A DNA stretch of 64,000 nucleotides from Lunularia cruciata (taxonomy: Eukaryota; Streptophyta; Marchantiopsida; Lunulariales; Lunulariaceae), in NCBI GenBank assembly GCA_948567375.1, contig OX419758.1:50225001-50289000 (forward strand), in the 5' to 3' direction. This document shows positions 1 through 12,422 of this stretch, piece after piece (positions within the stretch are counted from its first letter, which is position 1; every line of letters starts with the position of its first letter). The position numbers and the translations under genes were made by a program. The notes under the pieces are model-generated. The model had not been told where the DNA came from. It ran no database searches and saw only the letters and a list, made by a program, of their open reading frames with translations.

Positions 1-905
1 AAATACAATATGATGATTTTGTACCATAACTTCTTGGCAAATTTGCTCCTTTAACCCTCGTTTGAAATTGTCTAGTGTCTCTATAGGGCTCATGTTGGTT
101 ATTGCAACTTGCTAATCAAGAAGGGCCTCCACGTACTCTTATATGCTATTCTTCTACCTCAATCTCTATAGTTAGGTTTGGACCATCTGCATGGAGTCCA
201 CATACTAAAAATTCTTTAGTAGTCCTTCTTGTATTGTTGTCCATGTGACCTCTCTTCCTTCTGCCAACCTTGATTGTTCCCAATCATTGTACCATGTGAG
301 GGCTTTAGTGGTCAAGTACCCACATGCAAACATGCCTACATACTGCTTGGTGATCTCTGTTGAAAACAATCTAAAGTATCGATTCATCCTCAAAATCCAA
401 TTCTCCATTACTCCCATAGAATGCTACCTTTTGTAGGGCTCAATGTTGTAGGTCTTCTTCATCCGTAGTAACAATCAGGCTTCATTGTTGACTGTGTTTG
501 GTGCCATTGGTATGGGTGCCCCTCCAAGTACTTCAATTGCAAGTATCAAGTTTTGTGGCAATTCTCCCTCCTACATTGCTTGGTCAGTCCTGAAGGTCTA
601 TACTTGACTTTGTAATGCCCCCATGGTCATCATGATCTCTCAAAACTTGTTCAACATCCCTTGCATTCCTTGCATCAGCTCTTGCAACTACAAATCCATG
701 GTTCCTTCAAACACTCAATCTCTACTTCCTACTTCAATAGAGAGTTAATATATCACTCAAGAGGGTGCACTAACTATTGGGACTACCATTGGAACTTCAA
801 AGGCTATCATTTGTTGATAATATTCCTCACCAAAATTTGTGACTACTTAATCCCTAAATATCACTTTTGGTCTAACTACATAATGAATTTCTATTTGAGT
901 ATTGG
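1..905 (-). mobile_element. Ty3 chromovirus remnant: gag and 5' leader fragment (copy 1)
   Basis: This is a decayed fragment of the same family as the better preserved element at 41755-49038. Bases 1-700 align by eye with the gag part of that element (about 47050-47745), and 700-905 with its gag-to-LTR leader (about 47745-47960). A conserved gag piece is open on the minus strand at 205-417 (contains WILRMNRYF and ALTWYNDW), which matches the retrotransposon gag core. Reading continues off the left edge of the window. At about 905 the similarity jumps abruptly to protease sequence of a second copy, so the leader and LTR expected here are missing. The fragment is not functional. Confidence 0.7.
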
Positions 906-924
906 AAATATAGATTCATTCTTT

Positions 925-1665
925 GCTCTCATCTCTCTCTAGATCCATTCCCAACCTTATTGCAACAGAGCAAGACAACCAATTCTCTATTGCTCCTAGA
1001 TCTATTAATACTCTCACTTGATTGCCTTCTAGGACTCCATTCACAACAATCACTTGTGAGGTTGCCGTTTGGGACCTTTGCACACTTGTCTTCTTCCTTC
1101 CCTTGCTTCTTTGCTTCCTTATTGAGCCAATAAGGCCGCAAGGTACATTTATTGGCAATCTTTGTTTTCCAAAGTGATTTCCACCTCCTCTTCTGAAGTG
1201 CATCTCTCCATGTTGTTCAAAGATTGTCTATATGAAGGCCAAGGGCTTCTAGGGAGACAAGCATGGCAATTGGTAGATATGTGCCCAATACAACCACAAT
1301 TGTAACAATGGTGTTGTTCTCCTCAAATTCCTTCTCCTTGTGGGACTCCATCTCTCTATTCTTTTACCCATCCACACTCTCCTTGAAGCGGTCGTGCTCC
1401 TCAATCTTGAAACTAAAGGTTGCCCAGTTCCATTGGTACTGGTCCACCCATGTGTGGCATTTCTGCCCAATAATATTGAGGTGGAACTACTCCTTCACCT
1501 CCACCCAATGCCCCTGTTATTCTCTATGCACAAGCAATGGCTTCAAATACCATGTGAGGATTTTGCACCATGACTTCTTGGCAAATCTGCTCCTTCAACC
1601 CTTGTTTGAAATTGTCGAGAGCCTTTGTTGGACTCATGTCAATTATTGCAACTTGTCAATTATTG
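925..1665 (-). mobile_element. Ty3 chromovirus remnant: protease, zinc knuckle and gag C-terminus (copy 2)
   Basis: On the minus strand, order 5' to 3', this holds the gag C-terminal region (about 1665-1540), an intact CCHC zinc knuckle CYNCGCIGHISTNC (codons 1307-1266) and a retropepsin-like segment around 1030-950. In the protease the usual LIDSGA active-site motif reads LIDLGA: the aspartate is kept and the serine lost. Stops and frameshifts separate the parts. Compared with the element at 41755-49038, the gag N-terminus and leader are absent and the sequence jumps to LTR sequence at about 1665. It lies next to copy 1 in the same orientation, so either two insertions or an unequal exchange is possible. 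Confidence 0.7.
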
Positions 1666-1995
1666 CAACCAAAATTGCCTTCAAAGATTTTCGGCATATT
1701 TTGGTTCCTACTCTATTAGTAGAATGCCCCTTTTGGTGATACCTCTTTCTGATCTATGTATTCCATCATGTGTAACATTCTTCTAGATATTACCAAACGA
1801 ATTCTCACCTTTAAAGCATATGTCTAACTATTGGTTCTAAGGTTTTCAAATCTATTTTGGTTTTTGCCCTATTAGTAGAAGTACTCTTTTGGTGATACTT
1901 CTATCTAATCTATTTTCCATCATATAGAACATCATTTCAGATGTTACTAAACCAAATTTCACATTGAGATCATATGGCTAGCTCTTGGTATTACA
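1665..1995 (-). mobile_element. partial LTR of the chromovirus family
   Basis: Similarity to the right-hand (5' on the minus strand) part of the LTRs at 41755-42508 and 48354-49038, including the family's internal duplication built around a TAGTAGAAG..CTCTTTTGGTGATAC block. The right end is GGTATTACA at 1987-1995, which is the reverse complement of the LTR start TGTAATACC. Beyond 1995 the similarity stops and other sequence begins. The inner part of the LTR is missing. Confidence 0.65.
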
Positions 1996-2049
1996 TTTGA
2001 GGCTAGATCATTGAGGGATAAGAATGAAGATGGCATTGGTAGATTCTTT

Positions 2050-2790
2050 ATGAATGCATTATCAATAGGTTTTGGTGCACTTTGGAGCTAGTTTCTGATA
2101 GAGGATGAGATTTTACAAGGAGCATCATTACAGCCATGCTATGACATTTTTCTATCACACATAGAGTAACTACAACCTCTAAGTCAAATCCAAATGGCTT
2201 GGCAAAGAGAACCAATCAGACCCTGTGCATGATGTTGGCCAAAGATGCTAAAATAGAGAGGGCTAAACATCAAAGGGACAAGAAGATTCATGCAGCTTCA
2301 TAGGAGTATAAGACAACCATGAAGACTTCCATCAGATATTCTCCATTTCATTTGGTATATGGTATTGAATCTACCTTACCTATTCACTTTGATCTTCCTA
2401 CCTTCCAAAGCATTCATACAATACTGAAGAAAATGCAAGGAGGTGATGTAGAGAAGTCAAGGAAGGATCAACTCATGGAATTGGAGGAGGTAAGAGAAAT
2501 TGTTATGGTTCAAGTGGAGCAAGCCCAAAGGAAACAAAAGAAAAATTATGACAAGAGGCAAGGCAAGAAGAAAGTAGAGCCCTTCAAAGAAGTTGATTGG
2601 GTAATGTTGTTTGATTCCATTCAATTCAAGAGAGTGAAAAGAATTTTTTGCTTAAGTACTTTGGACCTTTAATAATGGAAAAGGTGTGGGGAAATTACAC
2701 TTATGATCCCAAGGAGTTGGGAGGAAGATACTTTGGTAGGATTAACCATAATAAGTTGAAGATGTATCATAGAAGGTAGAGTGACCTTCA
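2050..2790 (+). pseudogene. Ty3-type integrase C-terminal fragment
   Basis: The plus strand encodes a degraded integrase end from a Ty3 element unlike the chromovirus nearby. Visible landmarks are LVSDRG (the catalytic aspartate block, about 2092-2110), FSITHRVTTTSKSNPNGLA with the usual ANGLAER block altered, YKTTMKTSIRYSPFHLVYG, and a basic C-terminal tail that ends with INHNKLKMYHRR before a stop at about 2779. The piece 2319-2672 is open. Stops and one or more frameshifts interrupt the rest. No upstream RT is present, so this is a 5'-truncated 3' end of an element. A putative LTR follows directly. Confidence 0.7.
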
Positions 2791-2827
2791 CTCCAAAGAT
2801 GAAGTGAAATCTTAGCCCGGAAGTAAA

Positions 2828-3572
2828 TGTAACATCCATTTGTAGATGTATGCACTATTGGGATATTTACTTTGGTATTATAAGTACTTGAGGTATGTTA
2901 TTTATATATAGATAAAGAATGGTTCTACATTAGTCATAATTAGCTAAAGTTAGTCATAGCTTAGATAGAGGAGACCGTACTTTAGAGGAAGTGGAAAAGA
3001 TGAGCACCACTATTTTGGATCTAGTGTATTGACTTGGTATTATTCTTAGGTGTTTGGCTTTGAGGAAAGAGTTGAGAACTCTTGGACCCACAAGCCTTTT
3101 TACTTCAAATTCTTTTATAATTCAAGGATAGCCCATATGAAGGAATCCTTGACTTAGTGGTTGGGTCAAGATAAGACCACATGCTTAAGAGAATATTCCC
3201 ATGAGTATAGATATTCCTTTAGACTTTAGACTTTAAAATTTAATTGACTTAGTCTAATAACTTAAGTTACTCCAATAACTAGTAACTTTGGTACATAACT
3301 ATTTCCCAAGTATGTAAACAAGGGGTGAAGAGGTACTCATCATCCTTTCATTTGTAACTATTTCTCTCTCATTGAAATCTCTAGTGAGAAATGGTTTGAG
3401 TCTTGGAGTGTTAGCCTTGGAGGAGTATGATAGAGTTGGGATTCCTTGCTTTCTTAGTTCATGGTGAGTTACCATAATAGCAATCAAAGGTTCATCCTAA
3501 GTGAGAGACATGCCGACTCATAGTACTATAGTGCTATCTCCTCTCAAATCCCCAAAGAACTCCGTTGTGACA
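2828..3572 (+). mobile_element. putative 3' LTR of the Ty3 fragment upstream
   Basis: A candidate LTR starts with TGTAACATCC at 2828, about 50 bases after the integrase stop, and could end at TTGTGACA (3572), giving short near-inverted termini TGTAACA/TGTGACA and the usual TG..CA ends. A TATA-like tract (TTATTTATATATAG) lies at about 2899-2912. No second copy exists in the window to confirm the ends, so the right boundary is inference. Confidence 0.4.
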
Positions 3573-4259
3573 ATTTAACTCAAACCACAACCATAACCAC
3601 CACAAGTACCCCACCAAGTGCCAACACCAATTGAACACCATCCACTAATGTAGCTCCAACTACGACAACAACACTAAGGGACGGGTGATCTGCACCTGCC
3701 ATCATAACATATGTTTTCATGGTATGTATGTAATCACTTCTTGCCTCACTAGAGAGAAACATAAGTAGTCTGATTGGTCATCACTCCAACTTCACTATCG
3801 AGAGCACACCAGAGCACTAATGCTTTAAAGTTAAGGCACCTCACAAACATGAAATAAAGAATGGATGGGGTCCATTCATAAGAAGTCTAAACAAAACACT
3901 CTCATAAATCAATACCGGATTGACTCTACTACCTTTTGGTATTTGATATAATAAGAATGTTTACCTACTTCTTAAGCTACCAAGATCACCAAGAATGGGA
4001 TCAAATTGCCTCTTCTAGCCAAAGCTACATGTGTATAGGTATAAGTAGAACAATCACTAGGACAACAAATGAAGGTAGAACAATTGGCTAGGGGACCACT
4101 TTAGGAACAAGAAATATAGAGTTCAAACCCTATTGCTCACAATCTAGAAGGGTGGGCAGATTTTGCCAAATGGTGACAAAAAACTCATCTAAACTAGCCA
4201 ACCTTATGCCAACAAGCTGGCCTTTCTAGGCCTTTGTAGCCTCTCTAGTCCTATGCCTT
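3573..4259. other. no recognisable gene
   Basis: AT-rich sequence with only short open frames. A stretch at 3580-3690 is rich in CAC/ACC triplets and gives low-complexity translations. Nothing here supports a gene, RNA or defined element. Confidence 0.5.
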
Positions 4260-4277
4260 GCCTTGAAGCCTATAAAC

Positions 4278-4660
4278 ACCCAAATGAGACCTTTTTTCTT
4301 GCCAATTTGAACCCTCTCTAAATCTGGCCAAGCTTCACCCAATTGCACTAATTAAGGCACTTCTGGGCAACACCTCCAATTCTTGGCAACTTTCACCAAT
4401 TTGACATACCTCTTCTATAGTTGGTTGATTGCCAAATCTTTTGCTAAATCTCAACTTGAGCCAAATGAGGCCTTTTTTCTTGCAAATCTGAACCCTCTCC
4501 AAATCTGGCCCAGCTTCACCCGAATGTGGCCAACTCAAGCACTAATTAGGGTACTTTAGTGCAACTCCTCCAACTATGAGCAAACTCCACCAATTTGAGG
4601 CACCTCCTCTATAATTGGCAAATCATCAAATTCTCCGCTCTATCTCAACTAGAGCCAAAT
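4278..4660. repeat. imperfect tandem repeat, about 180 bp unit
   Basis: Two units are clear: one begins near 4280 (CAAATGAGACCTTTTTTCTT) and the next near 4460 (CAAATGAGGCCTTTTTTCTT). Each continues through CTGAACCCTCT/CCAAATCTGGCC, an AGCTTCACCC block, CACTAATTA, a CTCCAAxT block and ending in CTCAACT.GAGCCAAAT. A third start at about 4650 runs into the larger repeat that follows. The units have diverged by substitutions and small indels. Confidence 0.65.
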
Positions 4661-6590
4661 CAATATGATAGGGATCTCCAAATCTCTAATTCAAGAAGAT
4701 GGGTTTCTAATTCCACCTTCAATTTTTCACTTGGAGTTCATTTTGTACCAAATTGATCTTGATTTCACCTCTTGGGCTCAAATTGAACACCTAATATCTC
4801 AAATTGACTCCATTTCACAAAAATTTGGCCAACGCTTTTGCACATTGTATCCTCACTGCCAAATTTGCATCAAATCACACAGAGCTTCTATACACAATCA
4901 CCCTCAAGGAAATTTAAACCACAATCAAAGTACCAATGATCACCCAGACTTGGAGATACCACCAACATCCTCAATTCTTACATTCAATTTCCCCTTGACT
5001 TTGACTTCTTTGATGTAATCATTTCTTTCTTCTACCTAAATTACACTCAATTCAAGTATGTACTTGATCTTTCACTTAACAATCTGCCAACAATTGAGCA
5101 TTGATTATAGTCAAGCTACACCCACTCTAGCTAAGATACTTGAGTTGACGCTCACCGGCCTCTGTCCACCATAGCCAAGAACTCAAAGGCTCAACATCAA
5201 AGAAGTGAGCTCTTTGGAGCTACACTTTGAAGGTATATCTCTCTACTCAACCTAAGTCTCTAGCCCTAACGGTGTCACTGATGGCACATTTCATGGTGCA
5301 AGCGACGGTGGGTCTTACCACATGATTAATAACCCTGACATAAAATTGAACCGCCAACAAGTAGTCCATGAGTAACTACCAAAATACCTATGACTACCAA
5401 TACTACCACCTTAGCGTTTGAGAATCTAGCTTTGACAAATGTTGTGACAAAGCCTTTGCAACTAAGTTCAAGTTCCAAAACTCTCCTTACTTTAAGAATG
5501 TAAAAGAATGGTGCTTCCAAATCTAGCCAATCATACTTTGCCAAATCTACTATACCTTTCCTACAGCTAGCCAACCTCCACCATCCTCCACTAAATGAAA
5601 CCAATTCCTCTAATTAGGTAGATATGGACCTCCAAATTTATAATTTGGGAGGATAAGTTCCCAAATTTGACTCTTGTTTGCATTTGGGCCCAATGCACAA
5701 CACACAACTTCCAATTTCACCTTCCTACTATGAAATTGACTCCTATATCAATGCAACTAAACACCTACTTTCATAATTTTAGGGAATTTGAATAGCACTT
5801 ATACACAAGGCCCAATAAATTATAAAATCATAATCTAAACTTGGCATCACTTCCAAGCATAATTGGTCAAACTATCAAGGAATCCATGAAATCAAATTAC
5901 ACTCAATTGAAAGTACTATCAATCATGCTAGGCCTAGAGATACCACCAATAGCAGTGGTTGTATCTTGCACCAATTCCGCTTCTCTTCTTCCATATAATC
6001 AATCAATCAAAATGCAAATCAAGTCTCAAATTTAAGCATTCAATACTCCATATAAACTACCAACAAGCTCTAATTACTTTGTCAAGGCACATCCACTCTA
6101 GCTTATAGAATTCAAATGATGCTTGCCAACCTTTGTCCCCATAGCCATGAGCTAAAAGGCTCAATGTAAAAGAAGTGAGCCAAGAATCTAGCCCTAACGG
6201 TGCATCTAGTGGCCCATTTGACTATGCAAATGATAGCTCAACAATGTGATCAAGAAACCTTATACCATATCTAGCCACTACTAAGTAGTCCTTAAGCAAC
6301 TATTGATGACATTGCAATTGCAAAAACTACTACTACTCTATCATCCAAGCAAACTAGCTTTAAAGCTACAAATATCATGACAAAAGCAAAATTAGATGCA
6401 CACTTATGTAGGGCAAACTTAGGCACTTACCAATGCAAGGCAAATCAAAATATGCATGGAAAACCTAGGCACCTACTTATGCAAGGTAGCCTTAAGTATT
6501 CCTCTTTGCATGGTAAATCTAAATGCTCACCCATGAAAGATAAACCTGAGTACCTTATGCACAGCATAATTATACATCTTTAAGCCAAAT
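4661..6590. repeat. two imperfect tandem units of about 950 bp
   Basis: Blocks recur in the same order about 925-960 bases apart. GATCTCCAAAT at 4674 recurs as GACCTCCAAAT near 5626. Other pairs are TACACAATCACCC / TACACAAGGCCC, GAGATACCACCAA (4952 and 5937), CACTCTAGCT (5122 and 6091) and CCTAACGGTG (5267 and 6191). A third, partial copy of the block at 5150-5460 is found at 62910-63280. Parts give valine-rich low-complexity translations on the minus strand, so I do not call a protein. The repeat is probably a decayed transposon, type unknown. Confidence 0.55.
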
Positions 6591-7470
6591 TAGTATATAT
6601 AGAAAGGAAGATGCATAATTTTAATACCTTTACTTCTTCCTTTAGAATAAAGAAAAAAAAATATTTCTTAGTTTATTGTGAAAATGATTGAATATTAGTA
6701 AAGAGTATTAGATTTTAGTAAAAAGATTACCATTGATATCATAAAAAGAATATGAAAAACTATCCTTTAGAGCATTTATCTTTATATACCAATACAATAT
6801 GCTAACAACATTGAAATAAAAATTTAGAAGCACAAGTTCCTTCAAAAGTAGATACTCAAGCAAGTACTAAAATCTAGGTTTGACTATATAAAACAAATTT
6901 GATCATAAATTTTACATAATGTCTAAATTTTATATGAGCATAGAGGTGTATGACCTAGAGCATATATCTCAATCTACAATATTAATGTAAATATTTCATT
7001 ATTTTGTTAATATTTCTTATTTATGAGTTAGAAATAAGTATATTGAAGAAGTTCCTCTAGAAGTAGAATAGGATACTCAAAGAGATAATAAAAGCTTTAA
7101 AGGTCGTTTAGTAACAATAGAAGGTAGTTTAGTAAAGTTTTATGTAAAGTCTTTTGAGGTGAGTGTAGATATGTATGACACATGGACTGCAAACCTCAAC
7201 AAACTCTATTAATGTTATACACTCATTTTATTATTTTGGTAAAGATTTAGTTGAAACTCAAGTTCTTACACAAGAATAACTTTGTATGACCTACAAGGTA
7301 TAAACCTTTGCAAACTCAATTGACATAACTTCTAAAAAAATTGGATGGAGTTTTTTAATATTGGACTCATTTGATTTGATAATTTCTTGAATATTTGACT
7401 CAAAATTTTATAATTAATTTTCCTTGTTTCCTTCTCACAATCTATCATATTACTGCATTATTGGAAAACT
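6591..7470. other. AT-rich intergenic sequence
   Basis: Very AT-rich, with short ORFs only. No protein similarity, repeat structure or RNA gene was recognised on either strand. Confidence 0.5.
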
Positions 7471-7473
7471 ATC

Positions 7474-9545
7474 CAAATTGAAATGAAATGAAATGAAATG
7501 AAATATAAAGCCCAAAAGACCCAAAGAGTCAAAAGGCTGGAAACACAATACAAAACACATGAAATGTGAGCCTAGGCAAGGGCCTAGGGTATCTGACCAA
7601 TCTGTAACAAATTGGTCCGATGTGAAGTAACTTCTGTCATGTACTTCCCTAACGCTAAAGCTTCAACCTGTAAGAGAGTTGAGAAGTCACTACAAGTAAT
7701 CTGATGTCTAACTCTAATCTGCATGTAACAAGAGCAATCAACAAACACATGATGCTCATCCTCAACTTTGCTCATAATACACAATTTGCAAAGTCGCATG
7801 GAGTGCTCTATCTGCTGCCAACGTCCTTGTTCTACTTCTAGTCTATAAGAACTAGTTCTATATTGAGCGATAACATGTCTAAGTGAAGTAGAAATCCTAA
7901 CCAAGAGATAATCTTGCTCACAATACACCAACATAGGATTTACAAACTGCTGATAGAACACCATCTTGGTACCGGGCTGCTGCCATAAGCGAAGTAAGAA
8001 CTGCTCCTTGATCACTTCTCGAAGTGCAATAGGCTCCAATCTCCAATGTCGCTCAGAAATATTCCACCTTGTGGCCCATGCAATCAGATCTGTATACCAA
8101 CCAATAGATAGAGTGGCACAAAAAGCTTGGTAGGGAAGTCTCTCATGCTCCATGGACCTCACCTTAGTGGCATATGTGAGAGCCAAGAACAAAGCTTCAG
8201 CCTCAAGAGGCAAAAACCCTGTTTCAACAAGCAACAATACATAAGGAGTTTGAGTCCTCACTCCAAGTTCATCACACAAAAACAGTTTCTGAATTTTCTC
8301 CACCTTTTGCCACCATGTCTTCTTAGTACCTGGACCCCAAATCTGAGTACCATAGAGAACCACCGGCTGCACAAGAGATCTGAACAGCACCTTCTTCAAC
8401 TCCCATGTGGTAAGATGAGCAAGTCTAGAGCGATTCATGAGTGAATACAAAGCTCTAAAACCTGCATTGATTCTCATCTTCACACAAGTAGACCAACTAT
8501 AGTCATGAGAAAACTCAAGGCCCAAGTACTTATAAGAAGAAACCTGCTCCAATTGCTGTCCATCAAAAAAGAAAGGTGTGACACCTTTAGAACCCACCAC
8601 AATCACCTTGGACTTGTCAAGGTTCACCTCCATCTTTTTTTGATTGCAAAAGCAAAGTAGAGAATCCAACAGCTTTTGTAAACTCTGTGGATTTGTGGAG
8701 AGAAGCACTACATCATCTGCATAAAGGAGTGCATGTATCATCAAAGAACCAACCTGTACACCTGTAGCTCCGGCTTCCATGAGTAGACTCTCTAGATCAT
8801 CGATGAAGATTCCAAACAGAGTTGGAGATAAAGAGCAGCCTTGAATCACACCCATTGTGCTAAGGACATCTTGAGAGCTCAAAGATGAAAGTTTCACAAT
8901 CACTTTCTCATAGAGTCTAGAGATAGCACCAATCAGATCAGCTGAAACACCCACTTCAATTAGTCTCTCACTTAGAGATTTCCTGAGCACCTTATCAAAG
9001 GCCTTCCTGAAATCAATAAAGGCAACATAGAGAGCTCTCCCAACACCCTTGGATTTCCACCACAAAACATGGAGTACCAATAGGTGGTCCAAAGTACTAA
9101 AGCCTGATCTGAAACCAGCTTTGCACTTAGCTCAAATTTTGTGCTTTTCAGCCCAAGTGCTCAACCTAGACTCCAAAATTTGACCATACAACTTGGCAAA
9201 GACACTACCAAAAAGTATGGTATGGTAATTGGTGACAATATCTCTCTGGCCAGACTTGTGAATAGGAACTACCTTCTTCAAGCACCATCTATCAGGACAA
9301 CCACACTTGATTGCCTCATTCAAATGAGAAGTGAGTACTGAAATCAGTTGGCTACCGCCCCACTTCAAAAGTTCAACACATAGTCCATCAAGGTCTTCAA
9401 CCTTACCATTGGCCAACTTCTTCAATTGGTACTTGACATCAGCTTCAGAGATGGTGAGAGCAGATCCAAGGCAAGGTGCCATGCTTGGAGCATTAGGGAA
9501 AAAGTACAGATCCTTTTGATTGACTATTTGATCATTTTTCTAGAA
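7474..9545 (-). mobile_element. 5'-truncated non-LTR retrotransposon (LINE)
   Basis: Minus-strand LINE remnant. It holds the 3' half of ORF2 (reverse transcriptase, thumb and C-terminal zinc-binding region), then about 80 bases of 3' UTR and a tail that is not poly(A) but an (ATTTC)n run, seen on the plus strand as repeated GAAAT at about 7479-7503. The 5' part (endonuclease and the RT start) is missing, as is usual for incomplete target-primed reverse transcription. I could not find a convincing target-site duplication. Confidence 0.8.
7584..9482 (-). pseudogene. LINE ORF2 reverse transcriptase, one nonsense codon
   Basis: A reading frame from 9482 to 7584 is continuous except for one TGA at 9134-9132; similarity may reach back to about 9540. 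In order it shows an RT N-terminal block with ANGKVEDLDGL and VVPIHKSGQRD, then FIDFRKAFDKV, GVIQGCSLSPTLFGI, and the catalytic YADD (codons 8723-8712) followed by VVLLS. The thumb region comes next, and a C-terminal RLCKLC..EDEHHVFVDC motif that fits the zinc-binding domain of plant LINEs. TGA may come from CGA by CpG decay. Catalytic residues are intact, so the copy is fairly young but truncated and dead. Confidence 0.85.
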
Positions 9546-12195
9546 GAAAGTACATAAGAATTCAAATTTGGAAGGAAAAATAATATTCCTCTCAAACATT
9601 CCAATGCTTTTGGAATGTTACTAAAAAGAAAGTTTGATTTTAATACTTATACTTGGGAAATGACATTCTAAAGATTTTGGATAGCCATAAAGACAAAAAA
9701 AGTCTACAAAATTCAAGAAATGTTTTTGAATTTTTATTTTATTCTTGTGTTGGTAGAATAAGAGACATGTTATTAGGATGGAGAATTTGGCTATCAATTA
9801 CATGGATGATAAAAGAAGTGAAAAACTACAAGAAGAAGAAGAATGATTAGAATCAGAAGTGATGAAAATCCAAATTGGGTTGAGGCAAGAAAGGAGATAA
9901 AGGAAGAAGAGGAATCCAACCAAAGATAAGACAATAAACCTGGCATATCATTTTCAATAGAGAAGAAAGATGTAAAATTAGATTATTCTCACAAAAGAGT
10001 ACATGCACGAGTAAATACCTCCAACCCCAAAATTTGCAAAGAAATTAAAGAGGATGAAGAACTTCATAGAGATCAAGGATTCTATGTCGTAGGGATTTAA
10101 CTTATGGTCAGTAAAAGACAAATCAGAGCCACAAATAGACTATGCATCTCATGGAACTCCAAAATTGAATATAAATAGTTGAGAGGAGATTCAAATATAC
10201 CTATAAAAATCATCACAAACAATGAAATGACAATTATTCCTTGTTATAGTCCTTGTATCAATGATATGGAGGTATAATATGTAATTATATGGAGGGCCAA
10301 AAATCTCAGCAATAATAGGATTCAATAATCATTTTATGGGTATCTTCAATAATCATTTTATGGATATCTTCAAATCACCATAAAAAGGATAAATGGGAAT
10401 TCATAAAAGCTTTATGGGTAGCATGGTGAGATATTCGAGTTTTACAAGAAAATTTCCATAGCCATATAGAATTTTATGGGTAGTGAAAAATATAACCCAT
10501 AAACTTTTACAAGGTTATGAGCAATCCGTCAAATTTAGTAATCCTAAAATTTGCTCAAAATTTTGCCTACAAAAAGATCTTTTGAAACCTTAAAATTTTA
10601 CAACAACTTTCATAAATGAGCCCAATTCTTTTTACAAGTACTTGTAAAACTGGATTTTAGTACCCACCAAAATCCATAAGTATCAATATTTGAAACCGAC
10701 CTTATGTTCATTTCCGATGTGTAGGATTTCTTGGATGACTTTAAGATAGATGCTACCTTCCTTACAACATAACTGATCTACCAATCTTAACCTTGTATAT
10801 TGTTAAGAGTCTTATGTCTCACTTGGTAGCCAACACAACAACTAAGATTATGCATCTCAATAACAAGATGCAAATAAACCAAAAACCATAAAAAAATTTC
10901 ATGAGTGCAAAGAGGTTGGTGGAATATCCCTCTAGGAAATGTAAAAATAGTCATTGCATACTATTTCAATACTATAGCAATAATAATGAGTTTGCAGAAT
11001 AAGGTTGCGATTATAGAAGAGACGGTGAAATTTACAAACTTTCCTACAACTCTCACAACAATATGCAAAGAGCAAAGTTGGAGATATTGGCTCATAAAAG
11101 TACAAAAAGATATATCAAGGAAGCTTTGTTGAAACAAGCAACAAGGAGAAAAAAAAAAGAGTTATCCCATCCAAAATTAGAAGATATTGGTTTTGAGTGT
11201 AAGGGATGACCATGGCAAAGTCATGCAAATATATTGGTCCAATTAAAAGTAATTATTGGTTGCTCTACCAAGTTAAGGGATGAAATGGGCCCAAAAGATG
11301 GTTACAGTGACTATATTCACCAATATCTTAACATATTAATAATACTAAGGTACTACAAGAAGAAGAGAGGCGTGAGAAAGTTATACAAATGAGAGGCAAT
11401 CTACTTAAGCAACATAAGGTAAATTCAAAGGAGATAAAAGAACTCTAGTTGTGCTAACGGAAGAGAAGGCCAATGTACAACAACAATAAGAGTTCTTTGC
11501 AATTTTCCCAATAACAACCAAGAGCTAATAAAAGAAAATTAAGAAATTGAAAAGACAAACATTCTATTTTGTAAATAAGGTAATCACCAAAATACTAGCT
11601 TCTCTGATTCCAACTATCAATGTTTGGTTATGAAGACCAATTCCTAAAATCTATTTTCCCTTGCACCTCCTCAAAGAACTAGTTTGACCTATACAATAAC
11701 CTTGAATTCTAATAAAAAAGGAAATAAAACTCATAAATTAACAAAGGAAGTTCAAAAGGAGAAGAAGACAAAATTCAGACTACTTCTATTGTTCATGAAC
11801 ACGAGTAGATAGGGTAAAGACTAGAACAATACACAAAATATACCAAAAATATTTATGGCTGATTTTACCTATAAGACCAAAGTCAAGAAGAGTCTACTTG
11901 GACACAAAGACGATGGTGAGAATCTTCACTATAAAAAAAAATACCTTCAAACTAAAAGAAGTGTTGGTAAAGGTAGGTGAGACAAGGATAATAACTCAAG
12001 TTAAAGCTCTTAATCTCTTCTAGCTTCTATCACCTCTCAAAGGAGAAGAAGGAGGTATTCCATCTCTAGTTTATAAGGAATAATATTCCTCCTTTGAAGA
12101 ATCAAGATCCCTCAAGAGAGAAGGAGTGAGTGTATGAGGTAATTCAATGATGAGTACAACCAGTTTGATAAGGAAGATTATCAAGAGGTAGTAAG
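9546..12195. other. AT-rich intergenic sequence, no gene recognised
   Basis: Short ORFs only, A-rich on the plus strand. A 24-base tandem duplication (TCAATAATCATTTTATGG..) lies at 10322-10369, and the TTTATGGGTA motif recurs nearby. Some stretches (11340-11500) look like degraded retroelement sequence, but I could not identify a domain. Confidence 0.5.
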
Positions 12196-12199
12196 AAAC

Positions 12200-12361
12200 A
12201 AGAAGTACCCGAAACATGCACAAATTGAGAGATTGAGAACTAAAGAGTTCTCTAATTATTGGAAGCCCAACGTAATACTGCCTATTTCGCTGGGGTTCCA
12301 ATAATTAGAGAACTCTTTAGTTCTCAATCTCTCAATTTTTGCATGTTTCGGGTACTTCTTC
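12200..12361. repeat. long hairpin: about 65 bp inverted repeat, 31 bp loop
   Basis: The left arm 12200-12264 and right arm 12296-12361 are reverse complements with about one mismatch (AAGAAGTACCCGAAACATGC... against its complement), separated by 31 bases. The arms end on TTGGAA/TTCCAA at the loop. Such a structure fits a foldback MITE, a recent inverted duplication or a hairpin RNA locus. No terminal duplication was confirmed. Confidence 0.8.
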
Positions 12362-12389
12362 TTTATTAATCAAGTATTAATTATTAATT

Positions 12390-12422
12390 AAGTAGAGGTA
12401 ATACTGCCTATTACCTCTACTT
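12390..12422. repeat. hairpin, 14 bp perfect arms
   Basis: Arms AAGTAGAGGTAATA (12390-12403) and TATTACCTCTACTT (12409-12422), with a CTGCC loop. The GTAATACTGCCTATT string here is also in the loop of the larger hairpin at 12200-12361, so the two structures share sequence and probably origin. Confidence 0.75.

Noticed and set aside
1263-1739. 158-codon plus-strand frame
   Set aside because: Antisense to the gag/zinc-knuckle region of the chromovirus remnant; the real coding signal is on the minus strand.
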